Assembly (NCBI GenBank): GCA_027045875.1
Contig: JALUAG010000049.1
Location: 84,849 to 148,848, forward strand
Direction of reading: 5' to 3'
Source: Alphaproteobacteria bacterium
GTDB lineage: Bacteria; Pseudomonadota; Alphaproteobacteria; Geminicoccales; Geminicoccaceae
DNA length: 64,000 nucleotides
Positions 16,874-25,940 of this stretch are shown in pieces. Made by a program: the position numbers and the translations under genes. The notes under the pieces were generated by a model, which saw nothing but the letters and a program-made list of their open reading frames with translations, was not told where the DNA came from and did not search any database. How positions within the stretch are numbered: the stretch's first letter is position 1; every line of letters begins with the position of its first letter.

Positions 16874-17197
16874 CCGTTCCGCGGGGCGGGAGCTGCGGGG
16901 CACATCGCCGGCACCGCGGCAGGCGCGGGCGACGCGAAGGCAAGCGCGCATGCTCGAATCCCCGGTCCTCGAGCCGGGGTTCGTGCCGCTCGCCCTCCGT
17001 GCCGGCCCGATCGGGGCGTTCCTCTACCACCTCGGCCGCCGCGAGCCGCGACCCGGCCTGCGAGATCCTCCTCGTGACGGCGCTCTCCTTCCCGTTCCTC
17101 GCCCTCGGGATCGCGGTCGCCCTCCGACCGCCCTCCGCTCTTGCCGCCGGCGGCCGCGCGGCTCATGCTCCCCGTCGTCACGAAGGGGGGAGAGCCG
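16874..17197. other. intergenic stretch without a supported gene
   Basis: About 320 bases between the CBS-BON gene and the dehydrogenase gene. Frames through it are open in several registers only because of high GC content. One contains a hydrophobic run (about 17065-17150) without a credible start. I see no repeat, hairpin terminator or clear promoter apart from the GGGGGGAGAG ribosome site at 17185-17194. Confidence 0.5.
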
Positions 17198-18355
17198 ATG
17201 ACCAACGAGATCCGCGTCGCCACCTTCGCCGGTCCCGGAGCGCGACCCGAGATCCGCACCGTACCCTGGCCCGAGGTGCCGAAGAAGGCGGCGCTCGTCC
17301 GCATCGCCTGCTGCGGCGTCTGCGGCACCGATCTGCACATCCTGAAGGGCCACTGGCCGAAGCCGCTGCCCTGGCCCTTCACCCTCGGGCACGAGCTGTC
17401 GGGGGAGATCGTGGAGATCGGCCCCGAGCTCACCCGGGACTGGCCGGGCGAGCCGCTCCATGTCGGCGCCCGGGTGATGCTGCCGCCGCTGATGCCGTGT
17501 CATGCCTGCGACTGGTGCAACCGCTATCCCGAACAGGCCAACAAATGCCCCAATCCCGTCTACTACGGGCGCTATCTCGGCTTCGAGAAGCCGCCCCATC
17601 TCTGGGGCGGTTTCGCCGAATACGTCTACGTCGATCTCGACATGCTGCCGGGGACCAAGATCTACCGCGTGCCCGACGACATGCCGCATCGCCTGGCCTC
17701 GCTGTCGGAGCCGCTCACCTCCTGCATCCGGGCCTTCGAGCGGGCGCGCAGGGCGGGCGGCTTTCCCTGGGGAGCGACGGTGGTGGTGCAGGGCACGGGG
17801 CCGATCGGTATCCTCGCCATCGCCGCGGCGCAGGAGATGGGGGCCGGGCGGGTGATCGCCGTCGGTGCGCCGGAGAAGCCGCGCCTCGAGCTCGCCCGCC
17901 GTTTCGGCGCCGATGCCACGGTGGACATCGAGCGGCACGCGACGCCGGAGGCGCGGATCGCGGCGGTGCGCGAGATCGTGGGCGGCTGGGGGGCCGATCT
18001 CGTGATCGACTGCAGCGGTCATCCGAGCGCCGGTCCCGAGGGGCTCGAATTCCTGCGCGACGGCGGCACCTATGTGGAGATGGGCCAGTTCACCGATGCC
18101 GGGGCGATCACCACGAGCTGGCATCGCATCTGCGCGAAGGACGTCACCATCCTGGGATCCTGGGGCTTCACCGCCAACGATCTGCCGCTCGGCATCCGGA
18201 TGCTGGATCTGGCCCGCGACCGCTACCCCTGGTACGCCATGCAGACCCTCTTCCCCTTCGGCGAGGAGGGGCTGGCCGAGGCCATCGACGCCGCCATGGC
18301 CATGCGCACGGTCAAGTCGACGGTGGTGATCGCCGAGGACCTCTGCCGCGAGTGA
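17198..18355 (+). CDS. zinc-dependent medium-chain alcohol/polyol dehydrogenase family protein
   Basis: A 385-residue NAD(P)-dependent dehydrogenase of the MDR superfamily. The catalytic zinc ligands appear in CCGVCGTDLHIL and GHELSGEI; the structural zinc site is the four-Cys loop PCHACDWCNRYPEQANKC (unusually spaced); the Rossmann motif is VVVQGTGPIGILAI at about residue 196. The sequence type resembles threonine/sorbitol dehydrogenase-like members. ATG 17198 has a strong GGGGGGAGAG upstream. It is the first plus-strand gene of the purine-degradation region, pointing toward the OHCU decarboxylase gene that it meets tail to tail. The substrate is unknown; a role in handling an end product of purine or ureide metabolism is only a guess from position. 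Confidence 0.85.
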   Translation: MTNEIRVATFAGPGARPEIRTVPWPEVPKKAALVRIACCGVCGTDLHILKGHWPKPLPWPFTLGHELSGEIVEIGPELTRDWPGEPLHVGARVMLPPLMPCHACDWCNRYPEQANKCPNPVYYGRYLGFEKPPHLWGGFAEYVYVDLDMLPGTKIYRVPDDMPHRLASLSEPLTSCIRAFERARRAGGFPWGATVVVQGTGPIGILAIAAAQEMGAGRVIAVGAPEKPRLELARRFGADATVDIERHATPEARIAAVREIVGGWGADLVIDCSGHPSAGPEGLEFLRDGGTYVEMGQFTDAGAITTSWHRICAKDVTILGSWGFTANDLPLGIRMLDLARDRYPWYAMQTLFPFGEEGLAEAIDAAMAMRTVKSTVVIAEDLCRE

Positions 18356-18361
18356 GCGGTC

Positions 18362-18871
18362 TCAGGGCAGCAGCTCGCGCAGGCGGAGGAGCGCGATCTT
18401 CTCGATCTCCGAGAGCGCGGTCGCGAATTCGGTCTCGGGATCGTTGTCGAGGCGGCGCTCGAAGGCCGCGAGGATCTCCTGCCGGCTGCGGCCCTTGACG
18501 GCCATCACGAAGGGAAAGCCGAACTTTTCCCGATAGGCCGCGTTGAGCTCGGTGAAGCGGGCGAACTCCTCCTCGCTGCAGGCGTCGAGGCCGGCGCTCG
18601 CCTGCTCGTTGCGCGAGGCTTCGGTAAGGGTACCGCGACGGGCGAGCCGGCCGGCGAGATCGGGGTGGGCGCGGATCAGCGCGAGCTGCCGCTCCCGCGG
18701 TGCGGCGCGCATCACGGCGCACATGGCGCGGTGCAGCCCCTCCGCGCTGTCGGCCTCCGGGCCGAGGCCGCGGGCGAAGGTCTCCTCGGCGATCCAGGGC
18801 GAGTGCTCGAACACCCCGCCGAAGCGGGCGAGGAAATCGTCGCGGTCCATGCCGCTCGGTCGTTCCGCCAC
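18362..18871 (-). CDS. uraD: 2-oxo-4-hydroxy-4-carboxy-5-ureidoimidazoline (OHCU) decarboxylase
   Basis: Third step of urate conversion: decarboxylates OHCU to (S)-allantoin. The 169-residue protein shows family motifs LARFGGVFEHSPWIAEETF, the catalytic-His segment RAHPDLAGRLA, LTEASRNEQASAGLD, and the highly conserved FTELNAAYREKFGFPFVMAVKG, given here as NAAYREKFGFPF. I chose GTG 18871 because GGGAGG lies six bases upstream; the ATG at 18850 has no ribosome site. It is the only minus-strand gene in this cluster and is divergent from the aldolase gene. The partner hydroxyisourate hydrolase is encoded at 20963. Confidence 0.93.
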   Translation of the reverse strand: MAERPSGMDRDDFLARFGGVFEHSPWIAEETFARGLGPEADSAEGLHRAMCAVMRAAPRERQLALIRAHPDLAGRLARRGTLTEASRNEQASAGLDACSEEEFARFTELNAAYREKFGFPFVMAVKGRSRQEILAAFERRLDNDPETEFATALSEIEKIALLRLRELLP

Positions 18872-18962
18872 CGCGTTCCTCCCTTCGGTTCGTCGGGCAG
18901 GAGATACTCGCCCGGCGGCGGCGACGCCACTAGGATCGACGCCGCAACCGGAGGGGGGAGCG

Positions 18963-19730
18963 ATGTTCCGCGACAACCGCATGAAGGCCCGGATCCGTGC
19001 CGGCGAAGCCTGTCTCGGCATCTGGATCCAGTCGGGAAGCCCGGCCGTGGCCGAGATGGCCGCCCGCGCCGGCTACGACGTGGTGCTGATCGACCTCGAG
19101 CACGGTGCCGGCGATCTCGAGGATCTCGGGCACATGCTGCGGGCGGTCCAGACCACCGCCGCCACCGCCATGGTGCGCCCGCCGGGCAAGGATCCGTTCC
19201 TCCTCAACCGCATCCTCGATCTCGGCGCGGAGGCGCTGCTCCTGCCGATGGTCCGGGACGGCGCCGAAGCCGCGGCCGTGACCGCCGCCTGCCGCTACCC
19301 GCCGGAAGGAAAGCGCGGCTACGCCTGGCCGGTGGTGCGCGCCTCGGGTTACGGGACCGCCGCCGACCGCTTTTCCCGGGCCAATACCGATCTGCTGCTG
19401 GCGGTGCAGATCGAGAGCGCCGAGGCGGTGGACAATGCCGAAGCCATCGCGTCGGTGCCCGGCGTCGACATGGTGTTCGTCGGCCCCTTCGATCTCGCCG
19501 GCAGTCTCGGTCATCCGCAGGAGAGCGGCCATCCCGAGGTGGTGGCCCGCATCCGCGAGGTGGAGGCGGCCGCCCGGGCGGCCGGCAAACCCCTCGGCAC
19601 CATCCCCCGCGGCGACGTGGACGCGGCCGGTCTGCTCGCGGAACGCTACGCCTTCGTCGTGCTCACGAGCGACGTCTTCCTGCTGGGGGAGGGGATGGGG
19701 CGGAGCCTCGCCGGAGCCCGCCGGCCGTGA
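18963..19730 (+). CDS. HpcH/HpaI family aldolase
   Basis: A 255-residue class II, divalent-metal-dependent pyruvate aldolase. Family motifs are GIWIQSGSPAVAEMAARAG, the catalytic LIDLEHGAGD segment, RPPGKDPFLLNRILDLGAE, LLPMVRDGAEA, and the metal and substrate loop VQIESAEAVDN with the Glu and Asp ligands, then VDMVFVGPFDLAGSLG. Such enzymes cleave 4-hydroxy-2-oxo acids to pyruvate and an aldehyde. The substrate cannot be told from sequence. ATG 18963 follows GGAGGGGGGAGCG. The stop overlaps the start of the dehydratase gene (GTGA), so the two are translated together and probably serve one short pathway. Confidence 0.88.
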   Translation: MFRDNRMKARIRAGEACLGIWIQSGSPAVAEMAARAGYDVVLIDLEHGAGDLEDLGHMLRAVQTTAATAMVRPPGKDPFLLNRILDLGAEALLLPMVRDGAEAAAVTAACRYPPEGKRGYAWPVVRASGYGTAADRFSRANTDLLLAVQIESAEAVDNAEAIASVPGVDMVFVGPFDLAGSLGHPQESGHPEVVARIREVEAAARAAGKPLGTIPRGDVDAAGLLAERYAFVVLTSDVFLLGEGMGRSLAGARRP

Positions 19731-20689
19731 CCCTCACCGCCCGCCGCATCCACGAGGCCCGCCGGCGCATCCGCGGCATCGCGCAGCGGACGCCGCTTCT
19801 GCATTCGCCCGCCCTCTCCGCGGCGCTGCCCGGGGAGGTCTTCCTCAAGCTCGAAAGCGTACAGGAGACCGGCTCCTTCAAGCTCCGCGGCGCCGTCAAC
19901 CGGATGGCGGTGCTCGCGCCCGAAGAGAGACGCCGCGGGGTGATCACGGTTTCCACCGGCAACCACGGACGGGCCGTGGCCTACGCCGCGCATCGGATGG
20001 GCATTCCCGCCGTGGTCTGTCTCACCGACCGGGTACCGGAGGTGAAGCGGCGCGCGATCGCCGCGCTCGGGGCCGAAATCCGCATCGCCGGCGCGACCCA
20101 GGACGAGGCCGAAGCGGCGGCGCATCGCATCGCCGAGGCGGAGGGGCGGACGATGATCCATCCGTTCGACGATCCTCTGGTGATCGCCGGTCAGGGGACG
20201 GTCGGGCTCGAGCTCCTCGAGGATTTGCCGGCGCTGGACACGGTGGTGGTGCCGCTTTCCGGCGGCGGGCTCGCGGGCGGCATCGCGCTCGCCCTCGAGA
20301 GCGCCGATCCCGGGATCCGGGTGGTCGGTGTGTCGATGGAACGCGGTGCCGCCATGTACGAGAGCATCCGTGCGGGTTCGCCCGTCGAGGTCGAGGAATA
20401 CGAGACCCTGGCGGACTGTCTGAGCGGTGGCATCGGCGCCGACAACCGCTACACCCTCGATCTCTGCCGGCGTCTCCTGGATGCGGTCCATCTCGTGAGC
20501 GAGGCGGAGATCGCCGAGGCCCTGCGCTTTCTTTTCCGCGAGGAGCGTCTGGTGGCCGAGGGCGGGGCGGCGGTGGGCGTGGCGGCCCTTCTGTCGGGCA
20601 AGATCTGTCCGTCCCCCACCGATCGTACGGTGGTGGTGATCAGCGGCCGCAACATCGACCCCGACCGCCTGCTATCGGTGGTCGGCTGA
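19727..20689 (+). CDS. PLP-dependent threonine/serine dehydratase-like protein
   Basis: A 320-residue fold-type II PLP enzyme. The PLP lysine lies in ESVQETGSFKLRGAVNRM (SFKLRGA), the Asn of STGNHGRAVAYAA binds the cofactor, and the phosphate loop is PLSGGGLAGGIALAL. The length lacks the C-terminal ACT-like regulatory domain of biosynthetic IlvA, so it is a catabolic or specialised type. EutB-like hydroxyectoine dehydratases and threo-3-hydroxyaspartate dehydratases belong to the same group, and I cannot choose among them. The start GTG 19727 overlaps the aldolase stop. Together with that aldolase and the MDR dehydrogenase it may convert a hydroxy-amino acid to central metabolites; this is inferred. 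Confidence 0.85.
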   Translation: MTLTARRIHEARRRIRGIAQRTPLLHSPALSAALPGEVFLKLESVQETGSFKLRGAVNRMAVLAPEERRRGVITVSTGNHGRAVAYAAHRMGIPAVVCLTDRVPEVKRRAIAALGAEIRIAGATQDEAEAAAHRIAEAEGRTMIHPFDDPLVIAGQGTVGLELLEDLPALDTVVVPLSGGGLAGGIALALESADPGIRVVGVSMERGAAMYESIRAGSPVEVEEYETLADCLSGGIGADNRYTLDLCRRLLDAVHLVSEAEIAEALRFLFREERLVAEGGAAVGVAALLSGKICPSPTDRTVVVISGRNIDPDRLLSVVG

Positions 20690-20962
20690 GCCCTCGTCCT
20701 CCGCCCGAAACGCGAGCCGTTCTTCGAGGCGACCGATCGGAAGATGCCCGGTCGACGACCGTCATGAATATTCGGTGACCCTTGCGGGCCTCACGGGACA
20801 GCCGCCGTCTCCGGCTCGGGCACCGGGCGACCTCACACGTTCCGGTGACGATCGCGCCGGCTCATCTGCCCGTCCTTTCGTGCTCCGTGCTTGACGGTAC
20901 GGCCTTTGTCGTCATCATCGTTCGGGGGCGCAAGGCGGAGCGGCTACGACGGGGAGAGGGTG

Positions 20963-21325
20963 GTGGCGCAGGGAGGCCGGCTGACGACCCATGTGCTGGA
21001 TTTGGTCCGCGGCTGTCCGGCCTGCGGGCTCCGGGTCGATCTCTACCGCATCGAAGGGGCCGAGCGGGTCCATCTCGCGAGCCTGTTCACCAATGCCGAC
21101 GGCCGCTTGGACAGCCCGCTCCTCGAGGAGGAGGCGCTGCGCGAAGGGACCTACGAGCTCGTCTTCCATGCCGGCGACTATCAGCGCGCGGAGCACATCC
21201 AGGTCGGAAAGCCCCTGTTCCTCGAGGAGATCCCGGTCCGCTTCGCGATCACCGACGCGAGCCGGCACTACCACGTGCCGCTGCTGCTCTCGGCCTTCGG
21301 CTACACGACCTACCGGGGAAGCTGA
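20963..21325 (+). CDS. uraH: 5-hydroxyisourate hydrolase (transthyretin-like)
   Basis: Second step of urate conversion: opens 5-hydroxyisourate to OHCU. The 120-residue protein has the N-terminal motif GRLTTHVLDLVRG with the catalytic His, VDLYRIEG, and the C-terminal signature HYHVPLLLSAFGYTTYRGS, ending in the diagnostic YRGS. Start selection is between two adjacent GTG codons, 20960 and 20963; GGGGAGAGGG at 20951-20960 favours the second. No conserved upstream extension is needed for the fold. The gene is followed directly by the xanthine dehydrogenase genes. The enzyme that would make its substrate from urate is not in the window. Confidence 0.92.
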   Translation: MAQGGRLTTHVLDLVRGCPACGLRVDLYRIEGAERVHLASLFTNADGRLDSPLLEEEALREGTYELVFHAGDYQRAEHIQVGKPLFLEEIPVRFAITDASRHYHVPLLLSAFGYTTYRGS

Positions 21326-21328
21326 CCC

Positions 21329-22789
21329 TTGCGCCGCCGGCTGCGCTTTCTCCTCGGCCACGCGCCGCGCGAGCTCGACGAGGTCGAGCCGACCCTGACG
21401 GTGCTCGAATATCTGCGCCGCATCGAGCGTCGCCGCGGCACCAAGGAGGGCTGCGCGGAGGGCGATTGCGGCGCCTGCACCGTCGTCCTGGGCCGTCCGG
21501 AGGGCGGGCGCATGGCGTACCGCGCGGTCGACGCCTGCATCCTGCTCCTGCCGATGCTGGACGGCTGCCAGCTCCTCACGGTCGAGGATCTGCGGATGCC
21601 GGACGGATCCCTGCATCCGGTGCAGCGGGCGATGGTCGAGGCCCACGCCTCGCAGTGCGGCTTCTGCACCCCCGGGTTCGTGATGGCCCTCTACGCCCGT
21701 CTCCGGACGCCCGCCGGCGAGCGTCCGCCGCTCACCGACGGGCTCGCCGGCAATCTCTGCCGCTGCACGGGATACGGCCCGATCCTGGCGGCCGGGCGCC
21801 GGCTCGAGGAGACGCCCGGGGGCGACCATCTCGAGGCGCGCGAAGCGGAAACGGTGGCCCTCCTCGAACGCTGGCGGGACGGCGAGACCCTGGCGGTGGG
21901 CCGCGGCGGGCGGATGTTCTACGCACCCGCCACGGCCGAGGCTTTGGCCCGCCTGCTGCTCGAACATCCGGGGGCCACGCTCCTCGGCGGCGCCACCGAC
22001 GTCGGGCTCTGGATCACCAAGCAGCACCGGCGTCCCTCGCCCATCGTCTGGACCGGCCGTGTGCGGGATCTGGCGCGCGTCGAGGAGACGGAGGAGGGCC
22101 TCCGCATCGGCGCCGCCGCGACCTATCGCGAGGTGATCGGCCCGCTCGCCTCCCTCTACCCGGATGCCGATGCCGTGCTGCGCCGTGTGGGCTCGGTGCA
22201 GATCCGCAACCTCGGCACCGTCGGCGGCAACATCGCCAACGGTTCGCCCATCGGCGACAGCCCGCCGCTGCTGATCGCCGCCGGGGCCGAGCTGCTGTTG
22301 CGGCGCGGAGAGGCGCGGCGCCGGATGCCGCTCGAGGATTTCTTCCTGGCCTACGGCCGCCAGGACCGCCGGCCGGGCGAGTTCGTGGAAGCGGTCGTCG
22401 TGCCGAAGCCGGCGCCCGGCACCCTCTTCCGCGCCTACAAGGTGAGCAAGCGCTTCGACCAGGACATCTCCTCCGTCTGCGCCGCCTTCCGCATCGACCT
22501 CGATGACGGTCGCGTAGCGGCCGCCCGGCTCGCCTACGGCGGCATGGCGCCGGTGCCGAAGCGGGCCACGCGGGCCGAACGGGCGCTCGCCGGGCGACCG
22601 TGGAGCCGGGCCACCGTGGAGGCGGCGATGGCGGCGATGGAGCGCGATTTCTCCCCGATCGACGACTGGCGGGCGAGCGCCGGCTACCGCATGACGGTGG
22701 CCCGCAATCTGCTGCTCAGATGCTGGCTCGAGAGTACGGGCGAGATCGATCGACGGCTCGACCGGGCGCCGGAGATGGCGAATGCCTGA
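21329..22789 (+). CDS. xdhA: xanthine dehydrogenase small subunit (2Fe-2S and FAD)
   Basis: Electron-transfer subunit of xanthine dehydrogenase, which oxidises hypoxanthine and xanthine to urate with NAD+. The 486-residue protein has two 2Fe-2S domains, with EGCAEGDCGACTVV at about residue 46 and CGFCTPGFVMALY plus LCRCTGYGPIL near 110-150. A FAD domain follows, with the loop RNLGTVGGNIANGSPIGDSP at about 291-310. The start is TTG at 21329, three bases after the uraH stop; no better codon exists because the conserved N-terminus begins within a few residues. The stop overlaps the xdhB start by eight bases. Confidence 0.94.
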   Translation: MRRRLRFLLGHAPRELDEVEPTLTVLEYLRRIERRRGTKEGCAEGDCGACTVVLGRPEGGRMAYRAVDACILLLPMLDGCQLLTVEDLRMPDGSLHPVQRAMVEAHASQCGFCTPGFVMALYARLRTPAGERPPLTDGLAGNLCRCTGYGPILAAGRRLEETPGGDHLEAREAETVALLERWRDGETLAVGRGGRMFYAPATAEALARLLLEHPGATLLGGATDVGLWITKQHRRPSPIVWTGRVRDLARVEETEEGLRIGAAATYREVIGPLASLYPDADAVLRRVGSVQIRNLGTVGGNIANGSPIGDSPPLLIAAGAELLLRRGEARRRMPLEDFFLAYGRQDRRPGEFVEAVVVPKPAPGTLFRAYKVSKRFDQDISSVCAAFRIDLDDGRVAAARLAYGGMAPVPKRATRAERALAGRPWSRATVEAAMAAMERDFSPIDDWRASAGYRMTVARNLLLRCWLESTGEIDRRLDRAPEMANA

Positions 22790-25109
22790 CACGCCGCGCC
22801 GCATCGTCCATCGGCCACTGCCCCACGACAGCGCCGCGGCGCATGTGACGGGCGAGGCGGTCTACATCGACGACATCCCGGAGCCCGCCGGCACCCTCGA
22901 GATCCACCTCGCCCGTGCCCCCTGGACCCATGCCGAGCTCCTCGCGCTGGATCTCGAGCCCGTGCGCCGCACGCCCGGCGTCGTCTGCGCCCTCGGCGCC
23001 GCCGACATCCCGGGGATCAATGACATCGGACCCACCCACCGGCACGACGATCCGGTGTTCGCCGAGGGGCGGGTGATGTTCTGGGGTCAGCCGCTGTTCG
23101 CGGTCGCCGCCGAACGGCTCGAGACCGCGCGCGAGGCGGCGGCGCGGGCGCGGATCGAGGCACGGCCCCTGCCGCCCGTGCTGACGATCGAGGAGGCCCG
23201 TCGGCGCGGCGATCTCGTCACCGAGGGGCTGGTGCTCGAGCGTGGCGAGGTGGCGCGCGGGCTCCGCGAGGCCCCGCACCGCCTCGCCGGCCGGATGACC
23301 ATCGGCGGCCAGGATCACTTCTACCTCGAGGGCCAGGTGGCGCTGGCGCTGCCCGGCGAGGAGGGGGAGATGCGGGTCTGGTCCTCGACCCAGCACCCCT
23401 CCGAGGTGCAGCAGATGATCGCCCGCGTGCTGGGTATCGCCGCCCACCGGGTAACGGTCGTGGTGCGGCGGATGGGCGGTGGCTTCGGTGGCAAGGAGAC
23501 CCAGGCGAGCCAGTTCGCCTGCATCGCCGCCCTCGTGGCGGCGGTCACGGGACGGCCGGCCAAGCTGCGCCTCGATCGCGACACCGACATGATCGTCACC
23601 GGCAAGCGCCACGATTTCCTCGTCGATTACGAGGTCGGCTTCGACGAGGACGGGCGCATCCGTGCGGTGAAGATGGACCTCGCCGCCCGCTGCGGCTTCT
23701 CCGCCGATCTCTCGGGACCGGTCACCGACCGCGCCCTGTTCCATGCCGACAACTGCTACTTCTATCCCGCGGTGCGGCTCGAATCCTTTCCCTGTCGCAC
23801 CAACACCGTTTCCAACACGGCCTTCCGCGGCTTCGGCGGCCCGCAGGGGATGCTGGCCGCCGAGCGGGTGATCGAGGAGGTGGCCTTCGCCACCGGGCTC
23901 GATCCGCTCGAGGTGCGGCGGCGCAACTTCTACGGTGGCGAGGGGCGCGACCTCACCCCCTACCACATGCGGGTCGAGGAACGGGTCTTCGCCGAGATCG
24001 TGGAACGGCTCGCGGCGGAGGCCGATTATGCCGAAAGGCGTGCCGCGATCCGCGTCTTCAACCGGGAGAACGCCTGGTTCCGCCGGGGTCTGGCCCTCAC
24101 CCCGGTCAAGTTCGGCATCGCCTTCACCGCCACCTGGTACAACCAGGCGGGCGCCCTCCTCCACATCTACCGCGACGGCAGCGTCCAGCTCAATCACGGC
24201 GGCACCGAGATGGGGCAGGGGCTGCACGTCAAGGTGGCCCAGGTGGTGGCGGAGGAACTCGGCCTGCCGATGGAGCGCATCGCCGTCGCCGCCACCAGCA
24301 CCGGCCGCGTGCCCAACACCTCGGCCACCGCCGCCTCCTCGGGCTCGGATCTGAACGGCATGGCGGCGCTCGCGGCGGCCCGCACCCTCAAGCGTCGCCT
24401 GATCGCCCACATCGCGGATCGCTGGGGGGTGGGGGAACGGGAGGTCGAATGGCTGCCCGGCCGCGTGCGCGCCGGTAGGCGGGAGACGACCTTCGAGGCG
24501 CTGGTGGAGGACGCCTATCGGGCCCGGGTCTCCCTGTCCGCCACCGGCTTCTACCGGACGCCCAAGATCCACTGGGACCGCAGCGCGGGCCGCGGCCGGC
24601 CGTTCCTCTATTTCGCCTGCGGCGCCGCGGTGAGCGAGGTGGTCGTCGATCTCCTCACGGGCGAGTACCGGGTCGAGCGGGTGGACATCCTCCACGACGT
24701 CGGCGACTCCCTGAACCCGGCCATCGACCTCGGCCAGATCGAGGGCGGCTTCGTCCAGGGCATGGGCTGGCTCACCACCGAGGAGCTCTCGTGGGATGCC
24801 GAGGGCCGGTTGCGCACCCACGCCCCTTCCACTTACAAGATCCCGGCCTGCGGCGACCGGCCGCGAGTTTTCAACATCCGCCGGCTCGAAGGCCGCCCGA
24901 ACAGGGAGGAGACCATCTACCGCTCCAAGGCGGTGGGAGAACCGCCCCTGATGCTCGCGATTTCCGTCCTCCACGCGCTGTCGGACGCGGTGGCCAGCGT
25001 CGCCGATCACCGCATCTGTCCGCGGCTCGATCCGCCGGCGACACCGGAGCGGGTGCTCGAGGCCGTCGATCGTCTGCGCGAGGCGGCGTCGCGGATGGCG
25101 GCGGAGTAG
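22782..25109 (+). CDS. xdhB: xanthine dehydrogenase large (molybdopterin) subunit
   Basis: Catalytic subunit that carries the molybdenum cofactor. The 775-residue length matches bacterial XdhB. Recognisable segments are HVTGEAVYIDDIPEPAG at the N-terminus, GGQDHFYLEGQVALA, the Moco-binding loop MGGGFGGKETQAS near residue 230, the substrate-binding AFRGFGGPQGM near 350, LNHGGTEMGQGLH near 470, and the conserved Glu of KAVGEPPLMLAISV near 715. The enzyme is a cytoplasmic heterotetramer with XdhA. XdhC, encoded 10 bases downstream, inserts the sulfurated cofactor. moaB at 6.3 kb supplies a step of cofactor synthesis. Confidence 0.95.
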   Translation: MPDTPRRIVHRPLPHDSAAAHVTGEAVYIDDIPEPAGTLEIHLARAPWTHAELLALDLEPVRRTPGVVCALGAADIPGINDIGPTHRHDDPVFAEGRVMFWGQPLFAVAAERLETAREAAARARIEARPLPPVLTIEEARRRGDLVTEGLVLERGEVARGLREAPHRLAGRMTIGGQDHFYLEGQVALALPGEEGEMRVWSSTQHPSEVQQMIARVLGIAAHRVTVVVRRMGGGFGGKETQASQFACIAALVAAVTGRPAKLRLDRDTDMIVTGKRHDFLVDYEVGFDEDGRIRAVKMDLAARCGFSADLSGPVTDRALFHADNCYFYPAVRLESFPCRTNTVSNTAFRGFGGPQGMLAAERVIEEVAFATGLDPLEVRRRNFYGGEGRDLTPYHMRVEERVFAEIVERLAAEADYAERRAAIRVFNRENAWFRRGLALTPVKFGIAFTATWYNQAGALLHIYRDGSVQLNHGGTEMGQGLHVKVAQVVAEELGLPMERIAVAATSTGRVPNTSATAASSGSDLNGMAALAAARTLKRRLIAHIADRWGVGEREVEWLPGRVRAGRRETTFEALVEDAYRARVSLSATGFYRTPKIHWDRSAGRGRPFLYFACGAAVSEVVVDLLTGEYRVERVDILHDVGDSLNPAIDLGQIEGGFVQGMGWLTTEELSWDAEGRLRTHAPSTYKIPACGDRPRVFNIRRLEGRPNREETIYRSKAVGEPPLMLAISVLHALSDAVASVADHRICPRLDPPATPERVLEAVDRLREAASRMAAE

Positions 25110-25118
25110 GAGCGGGCG

Positions 25119-25940
25119 ATGCCGAGCCGTCCCGACCCCGGCGCCGATCCGGTCGTGCTCGTGCGGGTGGCCGAGGTGCTGGGCTCGGCGCCGCGCGAGG
25201 CGGGAGCCGCGATGCTGGTGGGACCGGACGACGGCGAGGGGACCATCGGCGGCGGTGCCCTCGAATGGCGGGCGCAGGCGATCGCCCGCGAGATGCTGGC
25301 CACCGGCGAGGCATCCCGGCGGGTCACCCTGCCGCTGGGACCGGCCCTCGGGCAGTGCTGCGGCGGCCAGGTGACGCTCGCGTTTACCCTCACGACGCGC
25401 GAGGCGGGGCGGGCGGCGCTCGACGAGGCGGTCGGCGATCTCCCCTTGGTCGCCCTCTACGGTGCCGGTCATGTGGGGCGGGCGGTGGCGCGCATCCTCG
25501 GCGAGCTGCCCTGTCGCCTGCTCTGGTTCGATCCGAGGCCCGGGATGTTCCCCGCCGGCCTGCCGGCGCGGGTGCGGACGCGGCGGCTGGACATGCCCGA
25601 GGCGGCGGTGGCGGCGGTGCCGGGCGACGCCTTCCATCTCGTGATGACCCACAGCCATCCCCTCGATCTGGCGCTCACCGAGGCGGTGCTGCGGCGCGGC
25701 GATTTCGCCTGGCTCGGGCTCATCGGTTCGCGCACCAAGCGGGCGCGCTTCGCGCGTCGTCTGCGGGCCGCCGGGATCGGCGAGGATCTGCTGGCCCGGC
25801 TCGTCTGCCCGATCGGTGTTTCGGGGATCCGCGGCAAGCGGCCCGCAGTGATCGCCGTTGCGGTGGCGGCCCAGCTCCTGCTCGCCTTCGAGGCGTGGGC
25901 TGTCCGGCACCGGCTGCGGCAGCCGGAGGTCGCCGGATGA
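25119..25940 (+). CDS. xdhC: xanthine dehydrogenase accessory protein XdhC
   Basis: Chaperone that binds sulfurated molybdenum cofactor and delivers it to XdhB. The 273-residue protein has the XdhC/CoxI N-terminal part (VLGSAPREAGAAMLV, TIGGGALEWRAQ, LGPALGQCCGGQVTL, with the two Cys that take part in cofactor binding) and a Rossmann-fold C-terminal part (VALYGAGHVGRAVARIL, MTHSHPLDLALTEAVL, LGLIGSRTKRARFARRL). ATG 25119 follows GGAGCGGGCG. Its stop overlaps the ABC ATPase start (ATGA), joining the enzyme genes and the transporter genes into one operon. Confidence 0.93.
   Translation: MPSRPDPGADPVVLVRVAEVLGSAPREAGAAMLVGPDDGEGTIGGGALEWRAQAIAREMLATGEASRRVTLPLGPALGQCCGGQVTLAFTLTTREAGRAALDEAVGDLPLVALYGAGHVGRAVARILGELPCRLLWFDPRPGMFPAGLPARVRTRRLDMPEAAVAAVPGDAFHLVMTHSHPLDLALTEAVLRRGDFAWLGLIGSRTKRARFARRLRAAGIGEDLLARLVCPIGVSGIRGKRPAVIAVAVAAQLLLAFEAWAVRHRLRQPEVAG

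Noticed and set aside
22716..25910. Open frame of more than 1000 codons on the minus strand opposite xdhB-xdhC
   Set aside because: It is a shadow of the plus-strand genes in GC-rich DNA; its translation is rich in Arg, Gly, Pro and His and has no domain, while the plus frame is an unmistakable xanthine dehydrogenase.
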